Source of the DNA: Lepidurus packardi
Taxonomy: Eukaryota; Arthropoda; Branchiopoda; Notostraca; Triopsidae
NCBI GenBank assembly: GCA_023053545.1
Contig: JAKZAN010000006.1
Span: 9,642,351-9,706,350, forward strand
DNA length: 64,000 nucleotides
Direction of reading: 5' to 3'
In this document: piece after piece, positions 49,230 through 61,600 of the stretch
Layout of the letters: every line of letters begins with the position of its first letter
Numbering within the stretch: the stretch's first letter is position 1
The notes under the pieces: generated by a model
What the model saw: only the letters and a program-made list of their open reading frames with translations
What the model was told of the DNA's origin: nothing
Databases searched by the model: none
Position numbers and translations under genes: made by a program

Positions 49230-51150
49230 TCCTACCGCTTTTCCTCTCCTAGCCCGGAATGGCTGCGGGCTATTTGCAAAAAGTTCAGTCGTCGGCTGCG
49301 TGAAGGTGCAACCCTATGATAAGAAGTTTGCTGTTTATTCGGTAGACCAAGGGAAGACCCGATACACCATACGGCTCAACGTCCACGGAGCCCTCGTCAG
49401 CAATGACTCCATTAAAAGACTAGAGAGAACCATCCTGGAAGGAGGAAATGACACGGAAGCAACTGAGAAGGCCCGTAAGCTGGCCTTCGAGGAAATCTCC
49501 CACACGATTTCGTTTGATGCCTCAAGTGGGGACGGGACTGTTTCCCTTGGGGACTACGGAACACTGGGATACATCTGCAGAGCCTACTCGGGCAATAGCT
49601 TTGAAAATTCGTTTCTGGGATTCTTTTTCAACTCTAAAGACCAGGAGAAGGAAGATTTTAACGTCTTTCTTGTCAATAAAAACTGGATCCACGACCTGGC
49701 TGAACCCTGGCGCTACCGGAACGGTGAGTGGAGAAACTTGGGAGAGATTCATCGATTGGGGTGGAGCTTCCGGCGTAACAATCCGCTATAGCGTTGCTGA
49801 GGAACAGGGTGGGGCCTTCGAGAAAGCTCTCGAAGGAGTTGAAACCCTTCGCGGCTTTGCCGATGGAAGCGATCTATCATACGCTCTGCGTGAATCTGCC
49901 CACGTCACGTGCAGACTTCAATTGGAAAACCTAAGGATTAAAGGAGTCACCCTTGGTTTTTGCCAAGGGAAGAAGTTCCGCTGGGTGAAGGAACCGAGTC
50001 GCACTCAACACAATACGGTGGTCTTCTCCGTTAAGAACGAGGGCAAAGAGGACAACTGCCGAGTTTCGATAAAGGTCACCGCGGCTGGAGACAAGCTCAA
50101 GCCTAGAGGAGTCATTCTTACGTCAAATCTGGTGTACAGTGGCGATGATTTTGAGGCTGAGGTGCGAGTCGATCCTGGTGAAGCCTTGATCCAAGTCGAG
50201 AACCTCGCCTACCTCTGGACCCAGCCCGGGTCAAACGTCGCGGAGGCTTTCTCCACTGTTTGGAAGAATGCCCGAAGGGTAGCCATAACCGACACGGACC
50301 ACTGGGACCTTAACAGCGTGGGGAGTTTTTTCTCGTCGCTTACAAAAACTCTCCACTCAACTGTAGGGGGGGTTTTCAATGTCCTGTTTGGGGGCGTTAA
50401 TCGCCTGGCGCTTCTCGGGATTGGGGGGCTCCTGCTTTTCCTAGGCATGCAGACCCGTAGCACTGAACTGACCCTTTGTTTGTGGGCCGCTGGGGCTATG
50501 TTTATCATGTTTCCCCTCGGGGTGGGGGCGAATTCCCTCGGGTGCGGCATTGATCTCGAGAGAAAAACAGTCAGCTGCGGGGCCAATGGCGAGTTCATTT
50601 GGAAGGAGCTGCAGGGGTACTTTGACAAGTTCGTCTACGACGCCGAGGGTGTGGATCTCGCGGCTTCTATACACTCCGAACTAAAGGACAATGAAGTCAC
50701 TTGTATTGGGTGCCAATCCAACGCCCAGTGCTCTCTACTGAGAAGCTACCTTGATGAAGTTCGCGACCTTGAGGCTTTCCTGGGAAAAGAACGCAAGATC
50801 TTCGACATCTCGAAAGACCCCCCCCCCCCCCCCCCATTATTCAGCTAGAGCGGACAACTACACGGTGGACAGCATCCTTCGGAGCGCCAGGAACTGGCTC
50901 AACTGGGGGGCGAAGAGTCCAGACGTTGGGCTTTGGCTCATGTCCACGGGCAACGAACGGTTTTGGAATGGAAGTTGTGACAACCAAGTAGTGTACCAAA
51001 GCCAGTTGAGCGGTTTCTCCGTTTTCTCCGCTTTCTCCGAAGCTCGTCCGTTATATGGATATCGTGTTAACGGCGGCTTCCCGTTCTTGGTCCAAAATTG
51101 GGTTCGCCGGGCGAAGGCCGAGCTTGGTGTGATGTGGTGGCCAAGTGCTT
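49230..51150 (+). pseudogene. Endogenous flavivirus-like block: envelope protein and NS1, broken
   Basis: The first frame (to 49791) contains a fusion-loop-like NGCGLF with following cysteines. A frameshift near 49735 leads into the second frame, which holds the remaining envelope part, a membrane anchor region (LALLGIGGLLLFLG, AAGAMFIMFPLGVGA), and the NS1 start with GCGIDLERKTVSCG and further paired Cys. The frame is broken again at a C18 tract (50818-50835); NS1-like sequence continues in another frame to about 50990 or later. The order relative to the NS2-NS3 block is reversed from a viral genome. Confidence 0.82.
50818..50835. repeat. C18 tract inside the NS1-like region
   Basis: Eighteen C residues shift the reading frame of the NS1-like sequence. 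It mirrors the G16 tract at 46055. Confidence 0.9.
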
Positions 51151-51655
51151 GAACGAGTATGTTGCGAAGCAAGAAACCGACTTTAACCACCATAAGCTTT
51201 TGCTGCTGAACATAAGCAGATCATTGGCTATGAACATGAAATGACAGCAGGTTAATATGAACTGCCTTAAACTAACCCCGTGTATCGATAACGAACTCCC
51301 ACTTATTTAATCTCCCCCCTCCCCGCAGGTGATTAGACGAGTACGCTCCATACAACTAAGAACACGTCATTCGTTCTCAAGAGCCACTGATCGCACGGTA
51401 TGGCTACTAATTCGTGCGGAGTTGGGTCGCGTGTCGATTCTGATGCAGATGCTAGTGTTTGGGGTTCAGTGAGTTTGATGCCCAAATTGGAGACTTCGTT
51501 AGAACGCGGTGTCTCCAAATTGGGCCTCAATACTGATATCAATTCCGATACAGATTCTAGTATTTCGGATTCATTGAGAAAATGTGTAATCAAGTGCTGG
51601 CCACACAAGGGATCGGTCAGCCTTTCGGTTAATCTTGTGACCCGGTAATGTCCAA
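51151..51655. other. Unidentified segment with a Ser/Asp-rich ORF
   Basis: An open stretch at 51400-51648 encodes GSRVDSDADASVWGS and TDINSDTDSSISDS. The composition is that of a disordered acidic linker. Nothing is recognised. Confidence 0.3.
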
Positions 51656-52190
51656 ATGCCCGAAACGATGGTGCACGTTTTTCTCATAGTATTTTCACCA
51701 GCCGTGTGGTTCATCACCGTGTACAGAACCGCAGAGGACAATTTAGACGACTTTCCTGAATTAGCGGCAAAGGTCAAGGACACCTTGTATGTTGACAATT
51801 ACCTTGAATCGGTAAACAAGTCAAAAACCCACAAGGATCTCGTTACGGCTACTCGAATTGCTAAAGGAGGATTTCGCTTACGTGAACGGATGGCCTCCCC
51901 CATTAAAAATTTAAGTGAAATTCCAACCAACCAGCGAAACGACCCATTCCTGAACTTAAGACCTGGATAGGACCCCCGGCTTCCTTTGTTACTGCGAAAT
52001 AGACACGTTCCATGTCAGCACCGCTGTCCAACAACCTTACAGACAAATGGCAGACACTTGGGTGCAGTACCGTCAATTTACGACCCGTTGGCTTCCTTAG
52101 CCTCTTTCTTTTTACAGCCAAGGTCTACTAAAAAATATTTGGAGCACCGGCTAGAGGATGAACCACTCCCAGCAGAACTTTTAAATTGCT
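51656..52190 (+). pseudogene. BEL/Pao reverse transcriptase fragment
   Basis: YRTAEDNLDDFPELAAKV, then TLYVDNYLESV in place of the YVDD box, GGFRLRERMASP and a degraded continuation with a PVGFLS motif similar to the PLG(F/L) region. The second catalytic Asp has become Asn. Opposite in strand to the BEL/Pao pieces at 43-46 kb. Confidence 0.7.
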
Positions 52191-52444
52191 GAAAAAAATG
52201 GACCGGCGAACGCTCCAGTTACAGCCCGCTATTACCTTAGTATGAAGAAGGTGGTAGATACCGTGGCAACTGCCAGAAATGTAGCTCTAGAAACGGACAT
52301 CTCGCTAGACGTGGCCCCCGCATTTTCAGTATTATGCTAAAATAAAAAAAATAACTGGAAAAACGAAGGAAAAGAAGACATACAAGGGGGAAAAGGGGCT
52401 AGTTAAAAATTAAGAAAAAAAAAACAGCTGCGTACTCTGCTCCA

Positions 52445-52498
52445 ACACTAACACTGACTGGAGAACGGTAGCGCCGGATTAGGATAATATACTATCCT
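52445..52498 (-). repeat. Isolated DIRS terminus (54 bp), inverted relative to 12323
   Basis: CACTAACACTGACTGGAGAA through GGATAATATACTATCC is the complement of the DIRS left end, with a few changes. It is the only recognisable trace of a second DIRS copy. Confidence 0.8.
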
Positions 52499-53560
52499 GT
52501 TTGCTTTCCAAGAGCTTTGCACGGCAGTTTTCTTTTAATCGCTGGCTTCGGAAAACACAGGGAGTCCGTAAGTTGCCATCTTCTGAACTTTGGACACCTT
52601 TCAGTGGACCAATTATGATCCCTTCGACGCAGTAAATTAATTACAATACACCTTAAATACAACATCAGTATGTTCTGGGCCTGGTCAGGCAAGAAACCAC
52701 CAAGAAATGCATTAATCCCTCCCAGAAGATGCTCTGAACGACATCAGGTCCCAGTCTTTAACTAGTCTCCCACACTTAACCCTTCAATCTTGCCTGAAAT
52801 TACGAAAACACAATAAATACCCCTATTTTCAGCAAATTTTTCGTACATACCAGCAGACTATACATTCAAAGGTAGGAATAACCGTGTTGAGTAAAGGCTG
52901 CCTAAGAGCTTCCTTAATATCCAAGCCTGCTACTTCCACTTTTTCACACGACCAAAACAGAAAACCCTTGAAGTTGGCAACACCCTAACTTAAAATATAA
53001 TTATTGTAAGCCAGCAGGAGATTACTTAACCAAGGCATTGAGCAACTACAAGAGCTACTCAATGTTTTCCTGAGGTTAAATCTTCACAATCCAAACAACA
53101 GCTTCTTCAAAAGCATTCTCCGTTTGCTAAGTATTCTGGCGTGCTCTGTTTCCTTGCATCATAGTAGCAAAGCCTAAAAGGAAACGAATAAGCGAAATTT
53201 TCCGACCATATACTCTAAGTTACCCAACTAAGTCACACTTATCTTGCTTCATTTATCCAAGAATGAGAAATCTAGGCAATGAGGCTTCGTAACAGGCCCT
53301 ACGATCAAAAGATAAGATCATTCGGCACGATGTTGACTCTGAAACGTTAGAAAATGATTTAGCTTTTCAATTCCAATGCCAGTTATTAATGCTTTAATAC
53401 GTACCCGTTGGAAATTAACTGATTTAATATAACTTATTTAACAAACACTCTTCGCCAACTTAAACACTCTATGTGCAGACGCTCTTTCCAAACTAAAGCT
53501 GTCCATAAGCAGACGTTCTTTATACGTTCTTTGTCCTTTCGAGGAGGGGGCTCTTGGGTA
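52499..53560. other. No recognised gene
   Basis: AT-rich, with short open frames only. Confidence 0.4.
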
Positions 53561-53564
53561 AGGG

Positions 53565-53765
53565 ACGAACGGGCGCAGTCCCAAACGGGCCCAGTGCCAA
53601 AACGGCCCATCCATTGACCAAACGGGTAGGGGACGAACGGGCCCAGTTCCAAACGGGCCCACCTTGACCAAACGGGCCCAGTGCCAAAGAGGCCCAACCA
53701 TTGACCAAACGGGCCCAGTCAACAGACCAAACGGGCCCACTATTTTGAAACATTGTAAACACCCT
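53565..53765. repeat. CCAAACGGGCCCA cluster
   Basis: At least seven GGGCCC or near copies spaced 15-35 bp in the left terminus, alternating with TTGACCAAACGGG and CAGTCAACAGACC. Each GGGCCC is itself palindromic. Confidence 0.85.
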
Positions 53766-54581
53766 GTTGTGCTGTTTTACGGACTCAGGGAACAACACAC
53801 GATATGGGTAAGACACGACATGTATATATTTTCAAACATATCTATTGTATTGTAACATATGTGAAATTAAGTATTTATCTTTTTTGTATTGTTTTCTACT
53901 TAGAATGGCCCAGAAGAAATGAACTGGAAGTGGAAGTCTTGCCCAAAACTATATTAAAAAACTAAAAGTCTAAGAAGTGGCGACTGAAGTATAGTACGAC
54001 TGTTAGCTGGATTGGGATGGACTTTATATAAGACTAGACAAGAGCATACTAAATATTTATAGCAATACTTCTTTGTACGAGTTTTGACATCGACTTGCTG
54101 TATTTATCGTTCTTTGTATTGTTTTCTCCGTAGTATGGTCGAGACAAAATCCAACTCGAAGAGGAAGTCTTGCCCTATAACTATGCGACAGTAATGACTA
54201 TGTAATGCGACAGTATAGCTGGTTTGGGAATTTTTTGACATGCTATGGAGTACTTCTGTATTCTTCATTATTACCATCGAGTATTATGCGACAACTGCAA
54301 CAGCTGGCAGCATAGAATTTGCAAAACTGGTAAGATAGGATATGTCATAAAAAACGATTTGTCAAACTAAAGGCTTACCTTACATTTTGTTTGCATTTAT
54401 TTACTAGGAGTAACGCGTCAGAAATATCGCATACTGAAGAAGAAGAGCTCCTTTCCTTGGCTTTGCTCGCTTTGCAAGAGTAATGCCGCGTCACCCGAAT
54501 TTCATGGGTTTTCAAAAGATACATCTAACGCGGTAAAGTTAAACGTTACATGCTTGAATGCAATTTTAGCTGCTTTTCTAG

Positions 54582-56765
54582 GACACGGGTATGGATTGCG
54601 TTCTTCCACCCCCGCCAATATTTGACAATCAAGCAGAATACGAGCTCCAACAAAACGAGGTAATTTGTACCCCAGCACACCTTCAAAAGATTTTCAACCG
54701 ATTTTCTCTAGGATACGAATATGATTTGCATTCTTCCACCTCCGCCAATGTCCGAAAATGAAGCCGAAGACGACGAGCTTCACCAAAACGAAGTAAATTG
54801 TAGTCCAACCCACCATCCAAAGATTTTTAAACAATTTTTCCTAGGATACGAATACGGATGGCATGCTTTCACCACCGCACCCGCCAGTATTTATCTATGA
54901 AGGCTATAGCGAATGGGCTGTTCAACAAGAACAAAACGAGGTAACATATAGTGGTAACATATTGCTTTTTCTAATTGCCTGTGTAATGTATTTTAGGCTA
55001 TGCAGGTTGCCGAATGTGAAGCCCGCTACTCGCCATTGTTTCGTGATGAATATGCCCCCAACGTTGATTTCTCGGACGAGGTACAAACTCAACGCTATAC
55101 TTAATTTTTTAATAGCACATAGACGACTTGTTTGTTTAATTTAAATGCTTTCTATTGTTGTCAGGACACAGATACGGCTGACGAATTCGAACCGCGATTC
55201 TCACCATTGCCTAACGACGAAGATGTCCATAACGGGTATTTTTCTGACGAGGTAGTCGCAAAGCTGAACTTCATTATCTAACTGCTTGCTTCCTTATTTA
55301 AATTTAACTCGTATTATTTAACAGGACACAGTTGCGGACATGAACATCACTCCTCCTGTGATTCCCTTTCGTCAGCCGCTAGTTGTTGAAGAAGATTCGT
55401 TTTCGGAAGATTCATCGTTGGAATCTGCAGAACGTGAACCTACCCTCACTTTTACAGTAGTTGAGCGGGGAACAAATTTCAACCGTACGGCGCTTTTCGA
55501 CTCGGACGGGAAGAAATACACAGTCAAACGCCGCTTGGGATCTGAAGCCATCGAATGGCGCTGCAACATTAGAAAACCATACTGCCGTGGACTGGTTAAG
55601 CAAACCGGCGATACATTCGTCCTTGTTAGATGCCACACGTGCCCAACCAGTGACCCTAACAGGTTGAAGGTTGCTTTGGCAGAGAAGAAAATGAAATCCG
55701 CAGCCGAAGACGGTAAATATAACGATTACATTGCAATCTTTGCATACATTACTCACGCTGGTTATTGTAGACTATTACATGTCAGCGCAAGCCGTCGTGG
55801 ACAAGGTTCTTGTAGATGACTTTGGTGACCAGGGTCTGCCTTTATCATTGCCAAACAAGCGCGCCTTGATACGCAAGACTAATCGCGTAAGGGAGAAAAA
55901 GCGCCCGAAACACCCCACGGAATTGGACTTTGTACTCAACCAGGATTTTGTGGAGGAAGACCACTCATCTTCGTACTCATGTCGGGCAAACGGCAGATGG
56001 ATTACATGGAAGTATTTCGCACTGTTTTGCGGCTGTGCCCTGTACGACCGTTGCTCAAGTCAATTGTAATGGATTTTGAGAGACCCATGTGGAACGCCGC
56101 CCGTGCAGTGTTCCCAGGAATTCACGTGCGCGGATGCGCATTTCACTGGACTCAAGCCGTGTGGCGTAATATTCAAAAATACGGCCTACAGGAACACTAC
56201 AAGCATGACGAACACGTCAAGAAGTTTTGCAAGTAAAATGCTTAGTTTATTATTTATTACTGTAATGCTCATACCCTTACAACTTTTTACATCTTACAGA
56301 ATGATATTTGCTCTTCAATTCGTACCGGCTGACCACATTGTCCCAGTTTTTGAGAGTATTAACAAACGGACAAAGAGGCCTTCCCTTCGCAAACTTTGCA
56401 ACTATTTACGGCGCACCTGGATTGAAAACGATGCGTGGCCACCACAAGTTTGGTCAAGCTACGGACAGACAATCCGTACGAACAATGATGTTGAATCGTG
56501 GCACGCAAGTCTGAAGAAGAAGATCCGACAGAAGACCCCAAACCTCTATTTCTTGATTAGTATGCTTTACGACGAAAGCAAGCTTGTAGCGATTACTAGG
56601 AAGCTACTGTCTTCTCAACGTATAGCTCGCGTACAGCCGTCAAAACAAAACGCCAAAGAAAAAGTATTACAAAAATTGTTTACCGAGTACAATGACGGTA
56701 CAATTAATGTGAATGGATTATTGGACAAATGTTGTTACATGTACAGTCCAGTACTTGCTGAGTGA
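54582..56765 (+). pseudogene. FLYWCH-MULE transposase with a repeated-exon N-terminus, internally deleted
   Basis: Exons in phase 0: 54582-54659, 54712-54792, 54845-54940, 54997-55080, 55165-55251, then 55325-55712. Five begin with Asp-Thr and all short ones end Asn-Glu or Asp-Glu, with Pro-rich middles. The sixth carries a FLYWCH finger (LFDSDGKKYTVKRRL, WRCNIRKPYCRG, VLVRCHTC). The next exon breaks near 55970 by frame change and deletion, missing the first catalytic Asp zone. The MULE core resumes with VMDFERPMWNAARAVFPG, CAFHWTQAVWRNI (CxxH) and, after an intron 56235-56300, TRTNNDVESWHASL-type sequence. It cannot be active as it stands. Confidence 0.75.
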
Positions 56766-57144
56766 GCTATATTTATCATATATTTATTTATTTTATTATT
56801 CTTTGTGACGCGTGTCCATTATGTTTTTGAAAGATTTTGAACATATTTTTTTATTGTTGTATATGTTTTTTGTATTATTGTATAATTTTTTTTGTTTGTT
56901 TCTTGTATTTTTTTATTATTGCTTATTTTTTTTATTTATTTTTATTTATATATATATATATTTATTTTATTATTTTAAATAAATACCATTTATTTTTGGT
57001 ATTTCTTTAACAGTGGACTATTAAAAATGCATTATTAACTATAGTTTACCCTTTTTTCTATTACATACTAGCCAAACATCTCCTTTGATCCATCCCAAAC
57101 CAGCTACTGTCACATTCCAGCCGCCACTTTTTATTTTAACATAG

Positions 57145-57703
57145 TTAGGGCAAGATTTCGCTCCTCTTCGAGTTGGATTTTGTCTCGACCATACTACGGA
57201 GAAAACAATACAAAGAACGATAAATACAGCAAGTCGATGTCAAAACTCGTACAAAGAAGTATTGCTATAAATATTTAGTATGCTCTTGTCTAGTCTTATA
57301 TAAAGTCCATCCCAATCCAGCTAACAGTCGTACTATACTTCAGTCGCCACTTCTTAGACTTTTAGTTTTTTAATATAGTTTTGGGCAAGACTTCCACTTC
57401 CAGTTCATTTCTTCTGGGCCATTCTAAGTAGAAAACAATACAAAAAAGATAAATACTTAATTTCACATATGTTACAATACAATAGATATGTTTGAAAATA
57501 TATACATGTCGTGTCTTACCCATATCGTGTGTTGTTCCCTGAGTCCGTAAAACAGCACAACAGGGTGTTTACAATGTTTCAAAATAGTGGGCCCGTTTGG
57601 TCTGTTGACTGGGCCCGTTTGGTCAATGGTTGGGCCTCTTTGGCACTGGGCCCGTTTGGTCAAGGTGGGCCCGTTTGGAACTGGGCCCGTTCGTCCCCTA
57701 CCC
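57145..57703 (-). repeat. Right terminal inverted repeat of the MULE
   Basis: Reverse complement of 53624-54185 with few differences. At its outer end it continues into a short forward GGGCCC segment (57704-57765), making a local palindrome. Confidence 0.85.
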
Positions 57704-58057
57704 GACCAAACGGGCCCAGTCAACAGACCAAACGGGCCCACTATTTTGAAACATATTTTGAAACTATATAATTATACCAAACTACAACTTAAAAATGGGG
57801 ATTTGCAAAGCAAAAATTTTGTAAAACCGATTAAATGGTTTTGACCTAATCAAGGTCTAAGATTCGGTAGTTATAAATTTTTCAGAAATACAGCAAACAT
57901 TTAAGTTACTCTGATGATAAACACCAAAACAGTAAACCTTTATTGAAACACGCGAAAAAGAGCAAAGGCTTTTTCATTAAATATAGTTTATTCTGTTACA
58001 GATTGGTGTAGAATATAAGTGCAAACGTGAAACATTTTACATTTACAGTAAGAGTAA

Positions 58058-58694
58058 AGCAGACATCACTAAAGATCGCCATGAGTAAAGTGAAAAATAC
58101 GGAAGTACTCAATGGTAATAATGAAGAATACGGAAGTACTCCATAACAGGGCAAAAAATTTCCAAACCAGCCATACTGTCGGATTACATAGTCATTACTG
58201 GCGCATAGTTATAGGGCAAGACTTCCTCTTCGAGTTGGATTTTTTCTCGACCATTCTACAAAGAAAACAATACAAAGAACGATAAATACAGCAGGTCGAT
58301 GTGAAAACTCGTACAAAGAAGTATTACTATAAATATTTAGTATGCTCTTGTCCAGTCTTATATAAAGTCCATCCCAATCCAGCTAACAGTCGTACTATAC
58401 TTCAGTCGCCACTTCTTAGACTTAGTTTTTTAATATAGTTTTGGGCAAAACTTCCGCTTCCAGTTGATTTCTTCTGGGCCATTCTAAGTGGAAAATAATA
58501 CAAAAAACGATAAATACTTCATTACACATATGTTACAATACAATAGATATGTTTGCAAATATTTACATGTCGTGTCTTACCCATATCGTGTGTTGTTCCC
58601 TGAGTCCGGAAAACAGCTCAACAGGGTGTTTGCAATGTTTCAAAATAGTGGGCCCGTTTGGTCTGTTGACTGGGCCCGTTTGGTCTGTTGACTG
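58058..58694 (-). repeat. Third MULE-type terminus, cut by the P-like element
   Basis: Inverted relative to 53700-54280 and extends further inward than the 57145 copy (GTACTTCCGTATTCTTCAT region). Its outer GGGCCC part ends at TGTTGACTG, where the P-like terminus starts. Confidence 0.8.
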
Positions 58695-61600
58695 CTTAGA
58701 TCATATACACTATAGATAGGGCATGGCTATGCTGCGATGCGTGCAGAGTAAAGGGGGGCGCCAGTAGTAGATTTCCCCACAAAGATGGCGGTTTTTGTTT
58801 ACGTTCGCTTATTGTTTTAAATGGTTTGGCTTTCCAAGGTTTAGAATTCCATCGGAAAGAATGGTACAATATTGCTCCTTCCCAGGTTGTAAGAAACATT
58901 ACGAAAAAGGAAAGAATATTACCTTTCATACGTATGTACGTAATTTTTTATATTTCCAAAATTGCAATTGAATTATGCTCCGTGATGTGCTATTTCGAAC
59001 AGGTATCCGTGGAGTAGCGTAGATTTGCTTGAGCAATGGAAACAAATTGTAGGAAATCCGAATCCCAAAAAAAGCCAAAGGATTTGTTCAGCACATTTTT
59101 ATCCATCTGAACTTATTCACGGTAATGTAGTAAAGCTACATTTTGCAGCAGTGCCAAAACCTGCAACTGCTGGTGTGTGAAAAACTTGTGCTTGCATTTG
59201 CGATTTTTCTATATTCTTATTCAGTTCTAGATCATTTGATAAGTACCGAAGTGCACGAAAGAGTTCCTTATTCCACCAGCGACATGGTTCTGGAAGAAGT
59301 AAAGACCTACTCTTTCTTGTGTATCTTAGTATAATTTGTGTAAATCCGTATTGAATTAGGATTTGGATTTCAACGAGCAAAAATATGAAGGAATGAGAGA
59401 AGAAGGAGAGACCTTATTAAATTTGAAGCGTCCAGTCGAAGAGGAACGTAGTTCGGACGCGTGTGATATGTCATTGTCCATAGAGTGTTCTCAATCTATG
59501 GATTTAATACCAACAAGTGTCGAAAATAGCAGCCTTCAAGAAGTATTTTATTTTGTTATGCCATGATTCCGACTTAGACTCCTTTCAAAGGTGACCGAGA
59601 CAGAAAGTTCAGCAAACCGAAGCCTGAAAAAATTAAAATCTAGTCCACGCAAAAGACTTTTTGCAGCTTCCTGTAAGCCAAGCGAAAGAAAAGCTTTGCG
59701 AAAGTCCAGTGTCGTATGGTGTGCTTATCGTAGCTCTGTTAAGAAAGTGCATGCTCTTCATAATGCCAATTTTCGTCTTCGGAAGAGAAATCTAAACTTG
59801 AAAGCCGTTTTGAATACTTTACGCCGAAGAGATTTGCTTAGCACGGCTGCATCTGACTTTTTGCAAGATAATTTCCCTAACGATGTGCTTAAATCCTCCA
59901 TTTCTACCAGCCTTATTGGTAAGGGTGACATTTTATAGCCCTTAATAATGCATTACATTACTTTAGAATTCTCTAATAGCAACTACCTCTAAATACTTAT
60001 TATTTTCATTGACCCGCACTATATAATATAATCATGGTAAAAGATTCTTGCAAACTTTTTTCAAACAGCACATTCATTATAGGCAAAAAAGTAAGAATGC
60101 ATTATTCTCCGAAGATTCGCGCATTTTCAATGACATTAAACTTCTACTCGTCTAAAGCGTATGACTATGTCCGCAAAACTTTTGGCAATGCTTTGCCACA
60201 CCCACGAACGCTCAGGAAATGGATTCAAAAAATAGACGGCAAACCGGGGTTCAGTCAAGAGGCACTATCTGTTCTAAAGATAAAGTATGCTCAATATATC
60301 CTCATAGTTTATCAAAATGTTGTTATTATTTATTTCAGAAGTGCAGAATTCACTGAGAAAAATCCAGGTAGTGTACTTATGTACAATCTTGTAATTGATG
60401 AAATGGCTATTATGTCTTCTTGCGAGTACGACTTTGCCCAAAAACGTGAAATAGGGAGGGTTGACATTGGCACGGGAATCGACAATGCATCTCTTCCAAT
60501 TGCCAAAGAAGCTCTAGTATTTCTGGTCGTAACTGTGAACGGGAATAGCAAAATTCCACTAGCCTATTTCCTAGTCCATGGCTTAAGCGGTTCTGAAAAA
60601 GCAAATCTTATAAAAGAAACTCTCTCTTTATTGCACGAAGCCAATGTGAAAATTGTTGGTCTGACATTTGATGGTGCTGCGAATAACCAAGCGATGGCCA
60701 GACACCTTGGTGCAATCTTACATTGTAGTAAATGCCAACCTTATTTTCTCCATCCGGTGACAGAAGACCATGTCTTCCTTATTTACGATGCTTGTCATAT
60801 GTTAAAGTTGGTCCGTAATAACTTGGAAAAGAATGTGCTTTATAGCAATGGCAAAGTAAATTCAGATTATATTATATATACTTCTTTGATTAAAGGTTAT
60901 TATCTCGCCAGGCAATTAAGTGGGAATACATAACCGCACTGCAGTCATTGCAAGAAAGAAGTGGTTTACATGCAGCCAACAAACTACGTTTACAGCATAT
61001 TAATTTTCGGCAGCAAATTATGAAAGTAAGACTGGCAGCTCAAACCATCAGCAATTCGGTTGCATCAGCTTTAGAATTCTGCAGTATCTTAAAGAATGAG
61101 GATGGGTCACCTGCATATCCACAGTTTCAAGGATGTGAAGAAACTATTAAATTTATTCGTGTTTTTGAACGGTAAAAGTTCGTCTATTTAGTACGCAGTA
61201 CGCTTCTAATGCTTTTGAATTTTAGAGCGTTTGACATTCTGAATTCGCGAAACTTGCTTGCGCCTGTATGCAAAAAGCCATTGATGGCTTCCAACATTTC
61301 GGAAATGCGAAATACAATAAACGAAATTAGTTCGTACATTCAATCTCTCAAAATAGAAGGTCAACAACGCAGCGTGTTGGACAGTCCTATCAAAACCGGC
61401 TTTCTTGGTTTCTGGAACGACCTGACAGCAGTTAGTTTAATGTATGATGAATACATTGGTTGCATTCCACAGAAGCTCAAGTAATGTACAAGTAATGATC
61501 AAACTATACTCTGTTTACATTTTCAGTATTTAGGTATTTACTAACATATAAGCTAAGCCAAGACCATCATCTAGAGGTCTTCTTCTCAGCTGTTAGAAGT

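Larger units (their letters stand above)
53624..57703 (+). mobile_element. MULE (Mutator-like) transposon with long terminal inverted repeats
   Basis: Near-identical inverted repeats of about 560 bp, 53624-54185 and 57145-57703, begin GGGTAGGGGACGAACGGGCC. They enclose a FLYWCH-MULE gene. Both ends are built of CCAAACGGGCCCA repeats. Further partial repeats lie outside both ends (53565-53623, 57704-57765), and a third inverted terminus lies at 58058-58694, so the outer limit is not certain. No target duplication identified. Confidence 0.75.
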
